Below, piece by piece: positions 1 through 8,900 of a stretch of 29,542 nucleotides of DNA; within the stretch, counting starts at the first letter, position 1; every line of letters begins with the position of its first letter. The translations under genes were made by a program, and so were the position numbers. Origin of the DNA: Nemertoderma westbladi. Lineage: Eukaryota; Xenacoelomorpha; Nemertodermatida; Nemertodermatidae. The DNA lies in assembly GCA_032718475.1 (NCBI GenBank), contig JAUCBJ010001916.1:1-29542 (forward strand), written 5' to 3'. Below the pieces are notes generated by a model. It did no database searches, had not been told where the DNA came from, and was given only the letters and a program-made list of their open reading frames with translations.

Positions 1-405
1 TGCGTGGACTCGCCAGGCCTCTCGCCACCGACGGAACGAGGTGAAGTCGACATCGCTATCGATTTTCTCGAGATCGCGGATATCGATAACGTGGCGTTGT
101 GGTTGACGTGTCGGTGCGGGTTGTATCGGACCGGCCCCGCCGGGATTGGTCACACCCGCGCCCGATTGGAGTGCGCCCATCAGTTGCGCGATCTGCGCAT
201 TGGCCTCGGCGCGCTCGCGTGCTGCACTGTCCTGCTGGTGTATCAGCATTTGAGTTAGTTTATCGAGGCGAGCGTCTGCGGCCGCCTCGCATTGAGTGGC
301 GTCAATGTCGCGTTTTGCCAACTCCTGACGCAAGTGGTTGAGAACGTCGATGGCGGGTTCAGTGTCGTCCGAGCCCTGTTCGGAGGGAGTTCTGTGGTCG
401 GCCAT
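1..405 (-). CDS. LTR retrotransposon Gag-like protein, N-terminal part (runs off the window)
   Basis: An ORF opens at ATG 405 on the minus strand and stays open for 135 codons to the window edge. It starts MADHRTPSEQGSDD, has a charged, Ala/Gln-rich helical stretch, a Gly/Pro-rich hinge, and then DFTSFRRWREAW. An Asp-Phe-x-x-Phe-x-x-Trp-x-x-x-Trp pattern of that kind is common at the start of the capsid region in Ty3/Gypsy-like Gag proteins. A candidate primer-binding site and LTR lie directly upstream in the same orientation. The GC content is clearly higher than in the neighbouring AT-rich DNA, as expected of an inserted element. The family assignment is inferred from this short motif and context; protease, RT and integrase would lie to the left, outside the window. 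Confidence 0.65.
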   Translation of the reverse strand, partial: MADHRTPSEQGSDDTEPAIDVLNHLRQELAKRDIDATQCEAAADARLDKLTQMLIHQQDSAARERAEANAQIAQLMGALQSGAGVTNPGGAGPIQPAPTRQPQRHVIDIRDLEKIDSDVDFTSFRRWREAWRVHA

Positions 406-510
406 CGGTTCGCTTCTGCGTTACTGGGGGTTTGGGGTTATGCAGACAGGAGTACCGGTAGGTCCGTAGGTTTAGGAATGCGTGGTGGTTTCAGTTCACC
501 AACACAAACA

Positions 511-521
511 CAACTGCGCCA
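511..521 (-). other. Candidate retrotransposon primer-binding site
   Basis: On the minus strand the sequence directly after the presumed LTR end (CCATACA) is TGGCGCAGTTG. Starting with TGG right at the LTR edge is what a site complementary to a tRNA 3' CCA end looks like. It lies about 105 nt before the Gag ATG at 405. The tRNA is not identified. Confidence 0.5.
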
Positions 522-830
522 TGTATGGAGGTCACGACTAACTGTGGAGCCGGAATAATGTCGGGCGTATAATATACAGGTAGTGACCACACAAGTACAA
601 ACAACAACAATGCTGTGCTGGGCCGTCTGTCTGGCAGTGCGCCCTATGACTGGAGACCTAATTGTACTGATTACTGGACTAGCTAACTGCTGTCTATTGG
701 TCGGTGGTATCCTGAGTCTGTGTCAGGGCGTAGTCTCTGAATCCTCGTGAGTCATCCCTACAGTACCGCAGTCCCTGAGTATCTGCTGGCATATGGGGCG
801 AGCCATGTGTGGCGAGTTTGTATCACTACA
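522..830 (-). mobile_element. Candidate 5' LTR (309 bp)
   Basis: Read on the minus strand, the segment starts TGTAGTGATAC and ends CCTCCATACA, so it has the TGT...ACA ends of an LTR, followed immediately by the candidate primer-binding site. A TATA-like TGTATATTATACG lies in its 3' half (near 570-582). Its outer edge at 830/831 is exactly where the homology between direct repeats A (831 on) and B (3771 on) stops, which is what insertion into the left part of copy A would give. The second LTR is outside the window, so LTR identity cannot be tested here. Confidence 0.55.
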
Positions 831-1496
831 TCTACCTGACTAATATCATTCGCGACGATTTTAAGAGATATGATTAATTAATACATAATTAATATTTATT
901 TATTAATTCAAATTTTTACTTGTATTATATTATTTATTGACGCGGGGGTGGTCTAACGCATTCCACTAGATAGGCTCGTTCTTTGTCATTCCATGCTGGC
1001 TTTCTATTTCTTTTCGCCATCTTAATGTCTAAGTTAGTATGTAGTATAATGAGAGTCTCATTCGTATATTTAGGCAAGTCAATCTAGCATAAGACCCAAA
1101 ATATATTTCCTTCCTGTCATAAATTTTAGTGACAGAAAGATTTATTTTCTAATCACATTTTCTACATTTCTATGCTCGAACGCAGATCGAATACTGTAGG
1201 ACCGTAATACATACAGTAGACCTACATATAATTTGTATGAAATTATGTAAATAAATAAATCAATTTATAAACGCAAAAGTATATCTCTGTCATTGCGTTA
1301 TAAAAGTTTTAGTTTTAAGTTAAGGAGTTTAGTTTTAGCGAATTAGTTTTTGTTTACACGTTTTCCCCTTCTTTTCCTAGATTGAATGGACTACTTGTGG
1401 GCCTTTATTATTTTTTACAATTATAATACTCAAACTTGAATTCTAGAAATAGTGATAGAGCTATAGTGACGAGATGGTATTATTTATCATTTAATT

Positions 1497-1665
1497 ACTA
1501 ATAGCGCTATTAAAGCCCTATTAGCACTAATAATCCTATTAGTAAAAAGGGCTATTAATAATGTTTCAGGCAACGCTTTTTAAAGTGGCTATTTACTAAT
1601 AGCACTATTTGTGCTAATAGCCCTTTTAATCCTAATAGCGCTTTTCCACTAATAGCGCGGCCAGC
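1497..1665 (+). mobile_element. Palindromic MITE-like element, copy in A
   Basis: The segment is built of inverted AATAGCGCTATT / CTATTAGCACTAATA / AGGGCTATTA blocks that can fold back on each other around GTTTCAGGCAACGC. A second copy is at 5164-5330 in repeat B, so it was present before the A/B duplication. No coding capacity. Confidence 0.6.
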
Positions 1666-1803
1666 AACCCACCCCTGTATCTTTAAGATTAGGCGGCCTA
1701 TTTTCATTTCATTATATCCATTCATTTCATCCATATTTGGAGTCGGGAGTTGGAGCTCTTGCCATCAGGAAGAAACGTTAAGGAACACACAGACAGGCAG
1801 AAA

Positions 1804-2192
1804 GGGGCCGTCTAAGTATGACGTCTGCACTTTTCCCCAAAATGTTGACCCCCCTCCCTCACCTAAATCAGATGTCATCAGATAGGCGTTGACCCCCCCC
1901 CCCCCCCCCCCTAAATTAGATTAAAAAAATTTTCGCGTCCTAATCACTGAAACATGGTGACTGGTAACTGAAACAGAAGGTCGTGCTACGGCCTTCGGGG
2001 GCTTCGAACAATTAAAATAGGCAAGCTACTTACTCTTCTGCTACATCTCTTCTAGCACCTATAAATGAACACGCTGACGTCAGATTTTGGCTGACCCCCT
2101 CCCCTCCCCTCATCAGCACGTCATCAGATTTTCCCAACCCGCAACCCCCCTCCCCCCCCCCTAAAGTGCTGACGTCATACTTGGACGGCCCC
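1804..2192 (+). mobile_element. MITE with GGGGCCGTC terminal inverted repeats (389 bp)
   Basis: The left end GGGGCCGTCTAAGTATGACG matches the reverse complement of the right end with one mismatch in about 20 bases, and similarity continues through GTC-GCAC. The element is absent at the matching place in repeat B (near 5468), which gives an empty site. The flanks suggest a short target duplication (AAA), but a small difference between A and B prevents a firm call. The interior has long C runs (for example 1890-1910) and GTCATCAGAT blocks and no ORF of note. The superfamily is not assigned. Confidence 0.85.
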
Positions 2193-2569
2193 AAACCCCT
2201 GGTGGCTGGTGCCTTAAACCTGTAAACATTTTGTAAATGTAAACTGTAAAATGTAAAATAATGTAAACTAAATAAAATAAATGTAAAATGTAAACATTTA
2301 TTGGTTTTGCTTTGCATATAACTGTATAACAGTATAAAGTCATTCATGATCAAGTGTATTTATTTGGTCACTTTTATGAAAAGCCGGAATGATGCCATCG
2401 ACAGATCGGTGGGCATCAAATCATCAATCCCCCAGCCCAACCTGATTATTGATATATTGAAAACAGTAAGACTGCAGTATTACAATAGGAATAGCAAGCA
2501 AAAAAAAACTGTCTGCCTGTTACAGTATTACATTACCATACAGCCATATAGGCCTATTAACTAACGAAA

Positions 2570-3487
2570 TCAGCCAAAATATTTACTATAGGCAGGTAGG
2601 CCTTTCATCTGCATTGCAGCTGCATTTTTAAGAATGCTGTGCCGCTTATCGATAAAATTGCACCGCCACAACTCCCTATCACCCATGACATTTGCTAGAT
2701 CATCCGCATCTTTAAGGCCAGTGTCCTTTAAGATGCGTCTCAAGAAAGTCATGGCTGTCCACCATGCTTATTCACTCCATGAGGCTGCCAAAGTACAAGA
2801 TTATGCACTGGCTGGTCCTCACGGCGAAAGCAATGTCCCGCAAAGCGGAGGCGATTTTGTTCTAGTGTCAAGCTCGGGGAACCAATGAGACACCTCCAAT
2901 GTTGTATAGTGTCTGGTTGGAGATGTGTGCATTGTACTTGACACAATGAACCCAGCGTAGCATTCTTGTGAATGTGCCTTCCAGAGATTTGGTGTCCCAG
3001 CATGGACTCCCATAGAGGAGTACTGGAACTACTGCTGCTCTAAATAATCGGACCTTAAGTTTCCGATTAATTCTCGGTGACTTCCAAATCCTGGAAAGCC
3101 TATTCAAGGCTGCCCATGCCTTTCCCTTACGTATTCGAAGGTCCTCACCTGACTTCCGGATCCATGATCCCAGGTACAGAAGTCATCCACATGCTCAAGC
3201 ATACCATCTTTTGAGCTTATGCTCATCCGATCAGAGACTTGCTGAGGACTTTCAAAGTTAACTGTCAAAATTTTGGTCTTTCTGGAGTTAATAAAAAGAC
3301 CAACACTAGAAGCAGCATGTTCTAATGAGCTGAGGAGCGGTTGGGCTCCCTCTAGTGATTCTGAGAGTACTCCTAAGTCATCAGTAAAGTCTAGATCAGT
3401 TAGGTACTTGGCAGGATTTCCTCGACTTCTGCAGCCAGTAGGTGGAGTTATCATCACCCCATCATCATTATGATGATCTAAGGACAT
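2570..3487 (-). pseudogene. Decayed LINE reverse transcriptase, C-terminal part
   Basis: Minus-strand fragments in several frames line up in the order of a non-LTR reverse transcriptase. 3487-3104 has the catalytic-box-like LTDLDFTDDLGVLSES and then GLFINSRKTKIL. After a one-base frame change near 3160-3190 the continuation reads YLGSWIRKSGEDLRIRKG, then SRIWKSPRINRKLKVRLF and VLLYGSPCWD (3107-2868). Further frame changes lead to the C-terminal pattern FLRRILKDTGLKD...MGDRELWR (2752-2570). The frame shifts and missing upstream domains make it a dead, 5'-truncated copy. It sits between direct repeats A and B. Confidence 0.88.
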
Positions 3488-3770
3488 GCGTAGAACATGA
3501 TATGATTAATAATGTTGCTATGGGAACTAATCTTCTAGAAATCTCATTCAGAATAATTAACAAGAGCTGTGGCAATAGGTGCAAGGTCGCAGATTACCTC
3601 AAAATAAACATTGTATGCCGGTTGCTATGGAAACTTAGGTTAAGTGCTTTATAAAAAGTTCCCCAAAGGTGCCGAAGTGGCACCCGACGGATTTTGATTA
3701 CTCTAAGGTCCGACTAAAGTTTAAGCAAATAAAAATGCGTGATGACCCAAAGTCTCGGTGGACCCCTCTA
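3488..3770. other. Non-coding spacer before repeat B
   Basis: I see no gene or clear element here. It includes a short GGTGCCGAAGTGGCACC inverted repeat near 3667-3683. In copy A the corresponding left flank is replaced by the LTR element. Confidence 0.5.
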
Positions 3771-4401
3771 TCTACCTGACTAATATCATTCGCGACGATT
3801 TTAAGAGATTATGTAATACATTATTAATACATGATTAATATTTATTTATTAATTCAACTTTTTACTTTTATTATATTATTTATTGACGCGGGGGTGGTCT
3901 AACGCATTCCACTAGATAGGCTCGTTCTTTGTCATTCCATGCTGGCTTTCTATTTCTTTTCGCCATCTTAATGTCTAAGTTAGTATGTAGTATAATGAGA
4001 GTCTCATTCGTATATTTAGGCAAGTCAATCTAGCATAAGACCCAAAATATATTTCCTTCCTATCATAAATTTTAGTGACAGAAAAATTTATTTTCTAATC
4101 ACATTTTCTACATTTCTCTGCTCGAACGCAGATCGAATAATGTAGGACCGTAATACATACAACAGTAGGCCTACATATAATTTGTATGAAATTATGTAAA
4201 TAAATAAATAAATTTATAAACGCAAAAGTATATCTCTGTCATTGCGTTATAGAAGTTTTAGTTTTAAGTTAAGGAGTTTAGTTTTAGCGAATTAGTTTTT
4301 GTTTACACGTTTTCCCCTTCTTTTCCTAGATTGAATGGACTACTTGTGGGCCTTTATTATTTTTTACAATTATAATACTCAAACTTGAATTCTATAAATA
4401 G

Positions 4402-5116
4402 TACGGTGGCTGAATTGTGCCACTTAATACTTTTTTTTATTTTTTTTTTGAAGCGACTTTTTGGTCGACCAAAAAGTACTTTTTGGTCGACCAATAAGTC
4501 GACTTTTTGGTCGACCAAAAAGTCTGGAAGTATTATCCAATAGAAAACATACAACTATTTTCGAGGCAAAATCAAATTACATTAAGTGAATTAGGTGGTT
4601 ATTTAAAACCGTAACACTATCATGATGAAGGATTAATATCCTAGGTACCGGTAGGCCTAGCGATCAATGTGTTTAACAAAGCTTTATGTACACCGGTACA
4701 GTAATTTGATTTTACCTCCAAAATAGTTATATATATGTTTTCTATTGGATAATACTTAAGTACTTTTTGGTCGACCATTAAGTATTTTTTGGTCGACCAA
4801 AAAGTACTTTTTGGTCGACCAATAAGTCGACTTTTTGGTCGACCAATAAGCAGATAAGTCGACTTTTTGGTTGAGCAATAAGTACTTTTTGGTCGACCAA
4901 AAAGTAGTTTTTGGTCGACCAATAAGTCGACTTTTTAGTCGACCAAAAAGAACTTTTTGGTCGACCAATAAATGACTTATTGGTCGACCAAAAAGTACTT
5001 CTTGGTCGACCAAAAAGTACTTATTGGTCGACCAAAAAGTACTTTTTGGTCGACCAAAAAGTCCCTTAAAAAAATAAATAAAAAAAAGTATTAAGTGGCA
5101 CAATTCAGCCACCGTA
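4402..5116 (+). mobile_element. Foldback element with tandem TTGGTCGACCAA palindromes
   Basis: The ends are a 29-bp inverted repeat: left TACGGTGGCTGAATTGTGCC..., right ...GGCACAATTCAGCCACCGTA. It is flanked by AAATAG at 4396-4401 and 5117-5122, while repeat A has a single AAATAG at the empty site (near 1446), so this is a clean insertion with a 6-bp target duplication. Inside, about 3 units on the left and about 13 on the right, each 20-22 bp and centred on the 12-bp palindrome TTGGTCGACCAA, form arrays. A second pair of inverted segments (ATTATCCAATAGAAAACATA near 4531 and its complement near 4733) flanks the centre, so the whole element can fold into one long hairpin. It encodes no protein I can support. 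Confidence 0.88.
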
Positions 5117-5163
5117 AAATAGTGATAGAGCTATAGTGATGAGATGGTATTATTTATCATTTA

Positions 5164-5330
5164 ATTACTAATAGCGCTATTAAAGCCCTATTAGCACTAA
5201 TAATCCTATTAGTAAAAAGGACTATTAATATAATAATGTTTCAGGCAACGCTTTTTAAAATCGCTATTTACTAATAGCACTATTCACTATTAGTGCTAAT
5301 AGCCCTTTTAATCCTAATAGCGCGTCCAGC
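5164..5330 (+). mobile_element. Palindromic MITE-like element, copy in B
   Basis: Same CTAATAGCGCTATTA-type inverted blocks as 1497-1665, with small indels (an extra ATATA and an extra CACTATT). Confidence 0.6.
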
Positions 5331-5969
5331 AACCCACCCCTGTCTGCCTGTACCTTTAAGATTAGGCGGCCTATTATCATTTCATTACATTATCTTTATA
5401 ACTTGGAGTCGGGAGTTGGAGCTCTTGCCATCAGGAAGAAACGTTAAGGAACACACAGACAGAAAGAAACCCCTGGTGCCTTAAACATAGAAAATCGTAT
5501 TGGTTTTGCTTTGCATATAACTGTATAACAGTATAAAGTCATTCATGATCAAGTGTATTTATTTGGTCACTTTTATGAAAAGCCGGAATGATGCCATCGA
5601 CAGATCGATGGGCATCAAATCATCAATCCCCCAGCCCAACCTGATTATTGATATATTGAAAACAGTATTACAATAGGAATAGCAGAATAGGCCTATCTGC
5701 CTATTACATTATTACATTACCATATATATTAGGCCTAACTAACGAAATCAGCCAAAATATTTACTATAGGCAGGAAGGCCCTTTCATCTGTTCATTACTA
5801 CTGCATTAGCGATTGTATATATAAATTTATTTAGTAATTTATTTAGCAATTTATTACATTCAGATATTGGGAGTATTTATTAAGTGGATTAGTTTACTTA
5901 TTAATCCTGTAATCCAGTAATCAGCCACTACCGGCTGACCGGTAGGCTACACGATTACAGAGTTGCAGG

Positions 5970-8900
5970 ATGTCCGGCATACCGCGACGGCCCGGCATCC
6001 TAAAACCCCCCAGTCGGTTACCCCGACGGGGTTCAGCGCAGTCGCGTGGCGACGACCCCACCCCGCGATCTGACACGGCCAGCGTCGGATACTCCGAGAG
6101 CGATGTGCGCAGTCAGGGAACCGCCGGCCCCTTGGAGGATGTCCCGTCGTTTAAAATCGGCGACCGCGTGCTCGTGAGTGGAAGTAAACCGGGCGAGATC
6201 GTCTATCTCGGGGAGACTCTGTTCGCCGCGGGCGAATGGGCCGGGATCGTGTTGGACAAACCGGAGGGAAAGAACAACGGAAGCGTGGCGTCCACTGCTT
6301 ACTTCCATTGTCAACCTCTACATGGCATTTTCTGTAAACTCAACAAACTCATTAAAGACAACCGCGAAGCATCCTCTCGACTACACGATCTCCCCATAGG
6401 TAAACCAAATCAACAAAAACCAATCCTAGATAGCGGGTACTCGACGCCAGAGTTTAAAGTCGGCGATTTGGTTACCGTTTCCGGCAGTAAAGCTGGGATT
6501 GTTCGCTACACCGGGGAAACAAAGTTCGCTAAGGGTTACTGGGTGGGGGTTGAGTTGGACGATCCGTTGGGGAAGAACGACGGACAGGTTGGGGGTGTAC
6601 GGTACTTCCAATGCGAAGAGAAACACGGGTTGTTCGCTCCGGTGTCGAAACTCACAAAGACGGTTCTCAGCCGACCCAGCAGTCGGTTGTCTGTCGCGTC
6701 TGTTAGTAGCATCCCGGTAGCGGCGGTAGGGACCGTTAAAGGGCGCAAATCGAGCACCCCAGCGGCAGGGCAGGGGGGCACTGGGTTGGGGGGCACTGGG
6801 TTGGGTGGCACTGGCGGCAGTGGGTTTGGGAGCAGTCGGCGACTGGCTGGGAGTAGGGAGTCGTTAGCCTCGGTTAGCAGTGTTGGTAGCGGGATGGGTG
6901 GGAGCCGCAGACGCCGTGTCTCTGCCGACCTCCTAGGGGACCGGAGCCCTGGGACACGCAGCCCTGGGCCCCAACCGCGTCGGCTGATGTCCCTCTCGAC
7001 GCCGCCGCCTACCGAGCCAGTCGAAGCGGAGCTCGACAGACTGCGAACCCTCGTGGAGAACGCTGACAACGATAAGATGAAGTTGGTGTCCCTGTTGGAG
7101 GAGGAGAAACAGAAAGTGGAAGATCTGCAGTTCCGTTTGGAGGAGGAAAACATATTGAGAGGAGACCTCTCGGCCGAGGTGACTAAAGGGCAGAGCGAAG
7201 AGAGGGACAGAGAGGGTGAGATGGCGAGGTTACAGGACCACGTGGCCGACCTAGAGAGGAGACTGGAAGCGGCTGATCTAGCGAGGAAAGTAGCCGAGGC
7301 GGGAGGGAGGCAAGGAGGGGACCAGGAGAAACTGGTAGACAGTATGAAGGGAGATATTAGCGAACTAAATAGCGAGATTCTAAGGTTAAAGTCGAACAGA
7401 GAATCTCAAGATCAGTTGGTTTCTAATAAGGATGAGGCGGTTCGTTCATTGCAAGGGGAGTTGGGGAGTATGGGGGTGAAGGTGGGAGAGTTAGAAGGGG
7501 AGCTTAGGGAGGCTAGGGAGAAGCAGGATATGGTAGGTAGGGAGAGAGATGAGCTAGTGAGCTGTATGGATGGGTTGGAGCGGAGAAATGGGGAGCTCAA
7601 CAAACACAGTCGGAAACAGAGTTTGGTAATCAAGGAGAAAGAATCGCGTCTAGTGGAGGTTGAGACATCGTTGAGTCAGGCCAACCAGTCGGTTACCCAG
7701 ATGGTGGCCAGTCTTGGAGAAATAAAGGCAGATGCGAAGAAGGAAAGGGACCATATAATAGCCGAGTACGAGATTAAGCTGATGGAACAGGGTAATAAGG
7801 ACACGGAAGCGGGTGATAAAGATGCAGAGGCGGGGAATAAAGTTACAGAGGGGCATCATAAAGCTTTGGAGATGAAACACAAAAAATTGGAAACAGAACA
7901 CAAAACGTTGGAAACTGAACACACAAAGTTGGAAACGGGATACCATAAATTGGAAACAGAACACCAGAAATTGGAAAGAGAACACCAAAAATTGGAAACA
8001 GAACACCAAAAATTGGAAACAGATCACAAAAAAATGGAAACAGAATACAAAAAATTGGAAACAGAACACCAAAAATTGGAAACAGAACACCAAAAATTGG
8101 AAACAGATCACAAAAAATTGGAAACAGAATACAAAAAATTGGAAACAGAACACCAAAAATTGGAAACAGAACACCAAAAATTGGAAACAGAACACCAAAA
8201 ATTGGAAACAGATCACAAAAAATTGGAAACAGAATACAAAAAATTGGAAACAGAACACCAAAAATTGGAAACAGACCACAAAAAATTGGAAACAGAACAC
8301 CAAAAATTGGAAACAGAACACCAAAAATTGGAAACAGAACACCAAAAATTGGAAACACAACACAAAACGTTGGAAACAGACCACAAAAAATTGGAAACAG
8401 AACACAAAAAATTGGAAACAGAACACAAAACGTTGGAAACGGGATACCATAAATTAGAAATGGAACACAAAAATATTGAAACGGAATATAAAACGCGGGA
8501 AACTCAAAACAAAACTTTAAAAACAGACAATAAAAAGTTGGAAAATGACCAAAAAATGGTTGAAGCAGAACACAAAAAGTTGGAAGTGGAAAGCGACGAT
8601 CGGATACAGAGGCTGAACAAAGAGAATCTTGAACTCCGAGCTTCTATTGAGTGTCTAACGGCACAAGTACAAACGCTGACCCGATCTCTAAACGGAGCTC
8701 TGAGTAGACAACAACAAAACCAGGACGACAAACAGTTGGAACTCCGGATTGGTGAACTAACCAATGAAAATAATATGTTAATTAAAAAACGAGAGGAAAG
8801 TATGAAAATTAATGACGAGAAAGACTTGCAGATATCCAACTTCAACTCGATAGTAAATGAGTTAAATACGAAAAATCAGGAGTTGACAGAGTTTAAGGTA

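Larger units (their letters stand above)
831..2612 (+). repeat. Direct repeat copy A (homologous to 3771-5800)
   Basis: From TCTACCTGACTAATATCATT onward this segment matches 3771-5800 almost base for base over long stretches, ending near TAGGCAGG..CCTTTCATCTG. Differences are small indels plus one insertion private to each copy: the MITE at 1804-2192 here and the foldback element at 4402-5116 in B. Copy B ends about 170 bp before the CLIP start codon, so B holds the native upstream DNA of that gene and A is probably the duplicate, though the direction is an inference. I see no coding sequence in the repeat itself. Confidence 0.9.
3771..5800 (+). repeat. Direct repeat copy B, ending just upstream of CLIP
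   Basis: Homologous to 831-2612. It contains the palindromic MITE (5164-5330) shared with A and the private foldback element 4402-5116, and lacks the GGGGCCGTC MITE. The last 170 bp before the CLIP start codon follow it. Any promoter of CLIP probably lies in or just after this repeat; I see no convincing TATA box. Confidence 0.9.

Noticed and set aside
4-558. Plus-strand ORFs at the left edge.
   Set aside because: They are antisense to the open Gag frame, which has the protein-like composition and the LTR context.
4357-5112. Minus-strand ORFs with FGRPKSTFWSTKK repeats.
   Set aside because: They are translations of the palindromic TTGGTCGACCAA units of the foldback element.
7650-8450. A 266-aa minus-strand ORF rich in Phe and Cys opposite CLIP.
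   Set aside because: It is the antisense shadow of the 21-bp heptad repeat and has no family resemblance.
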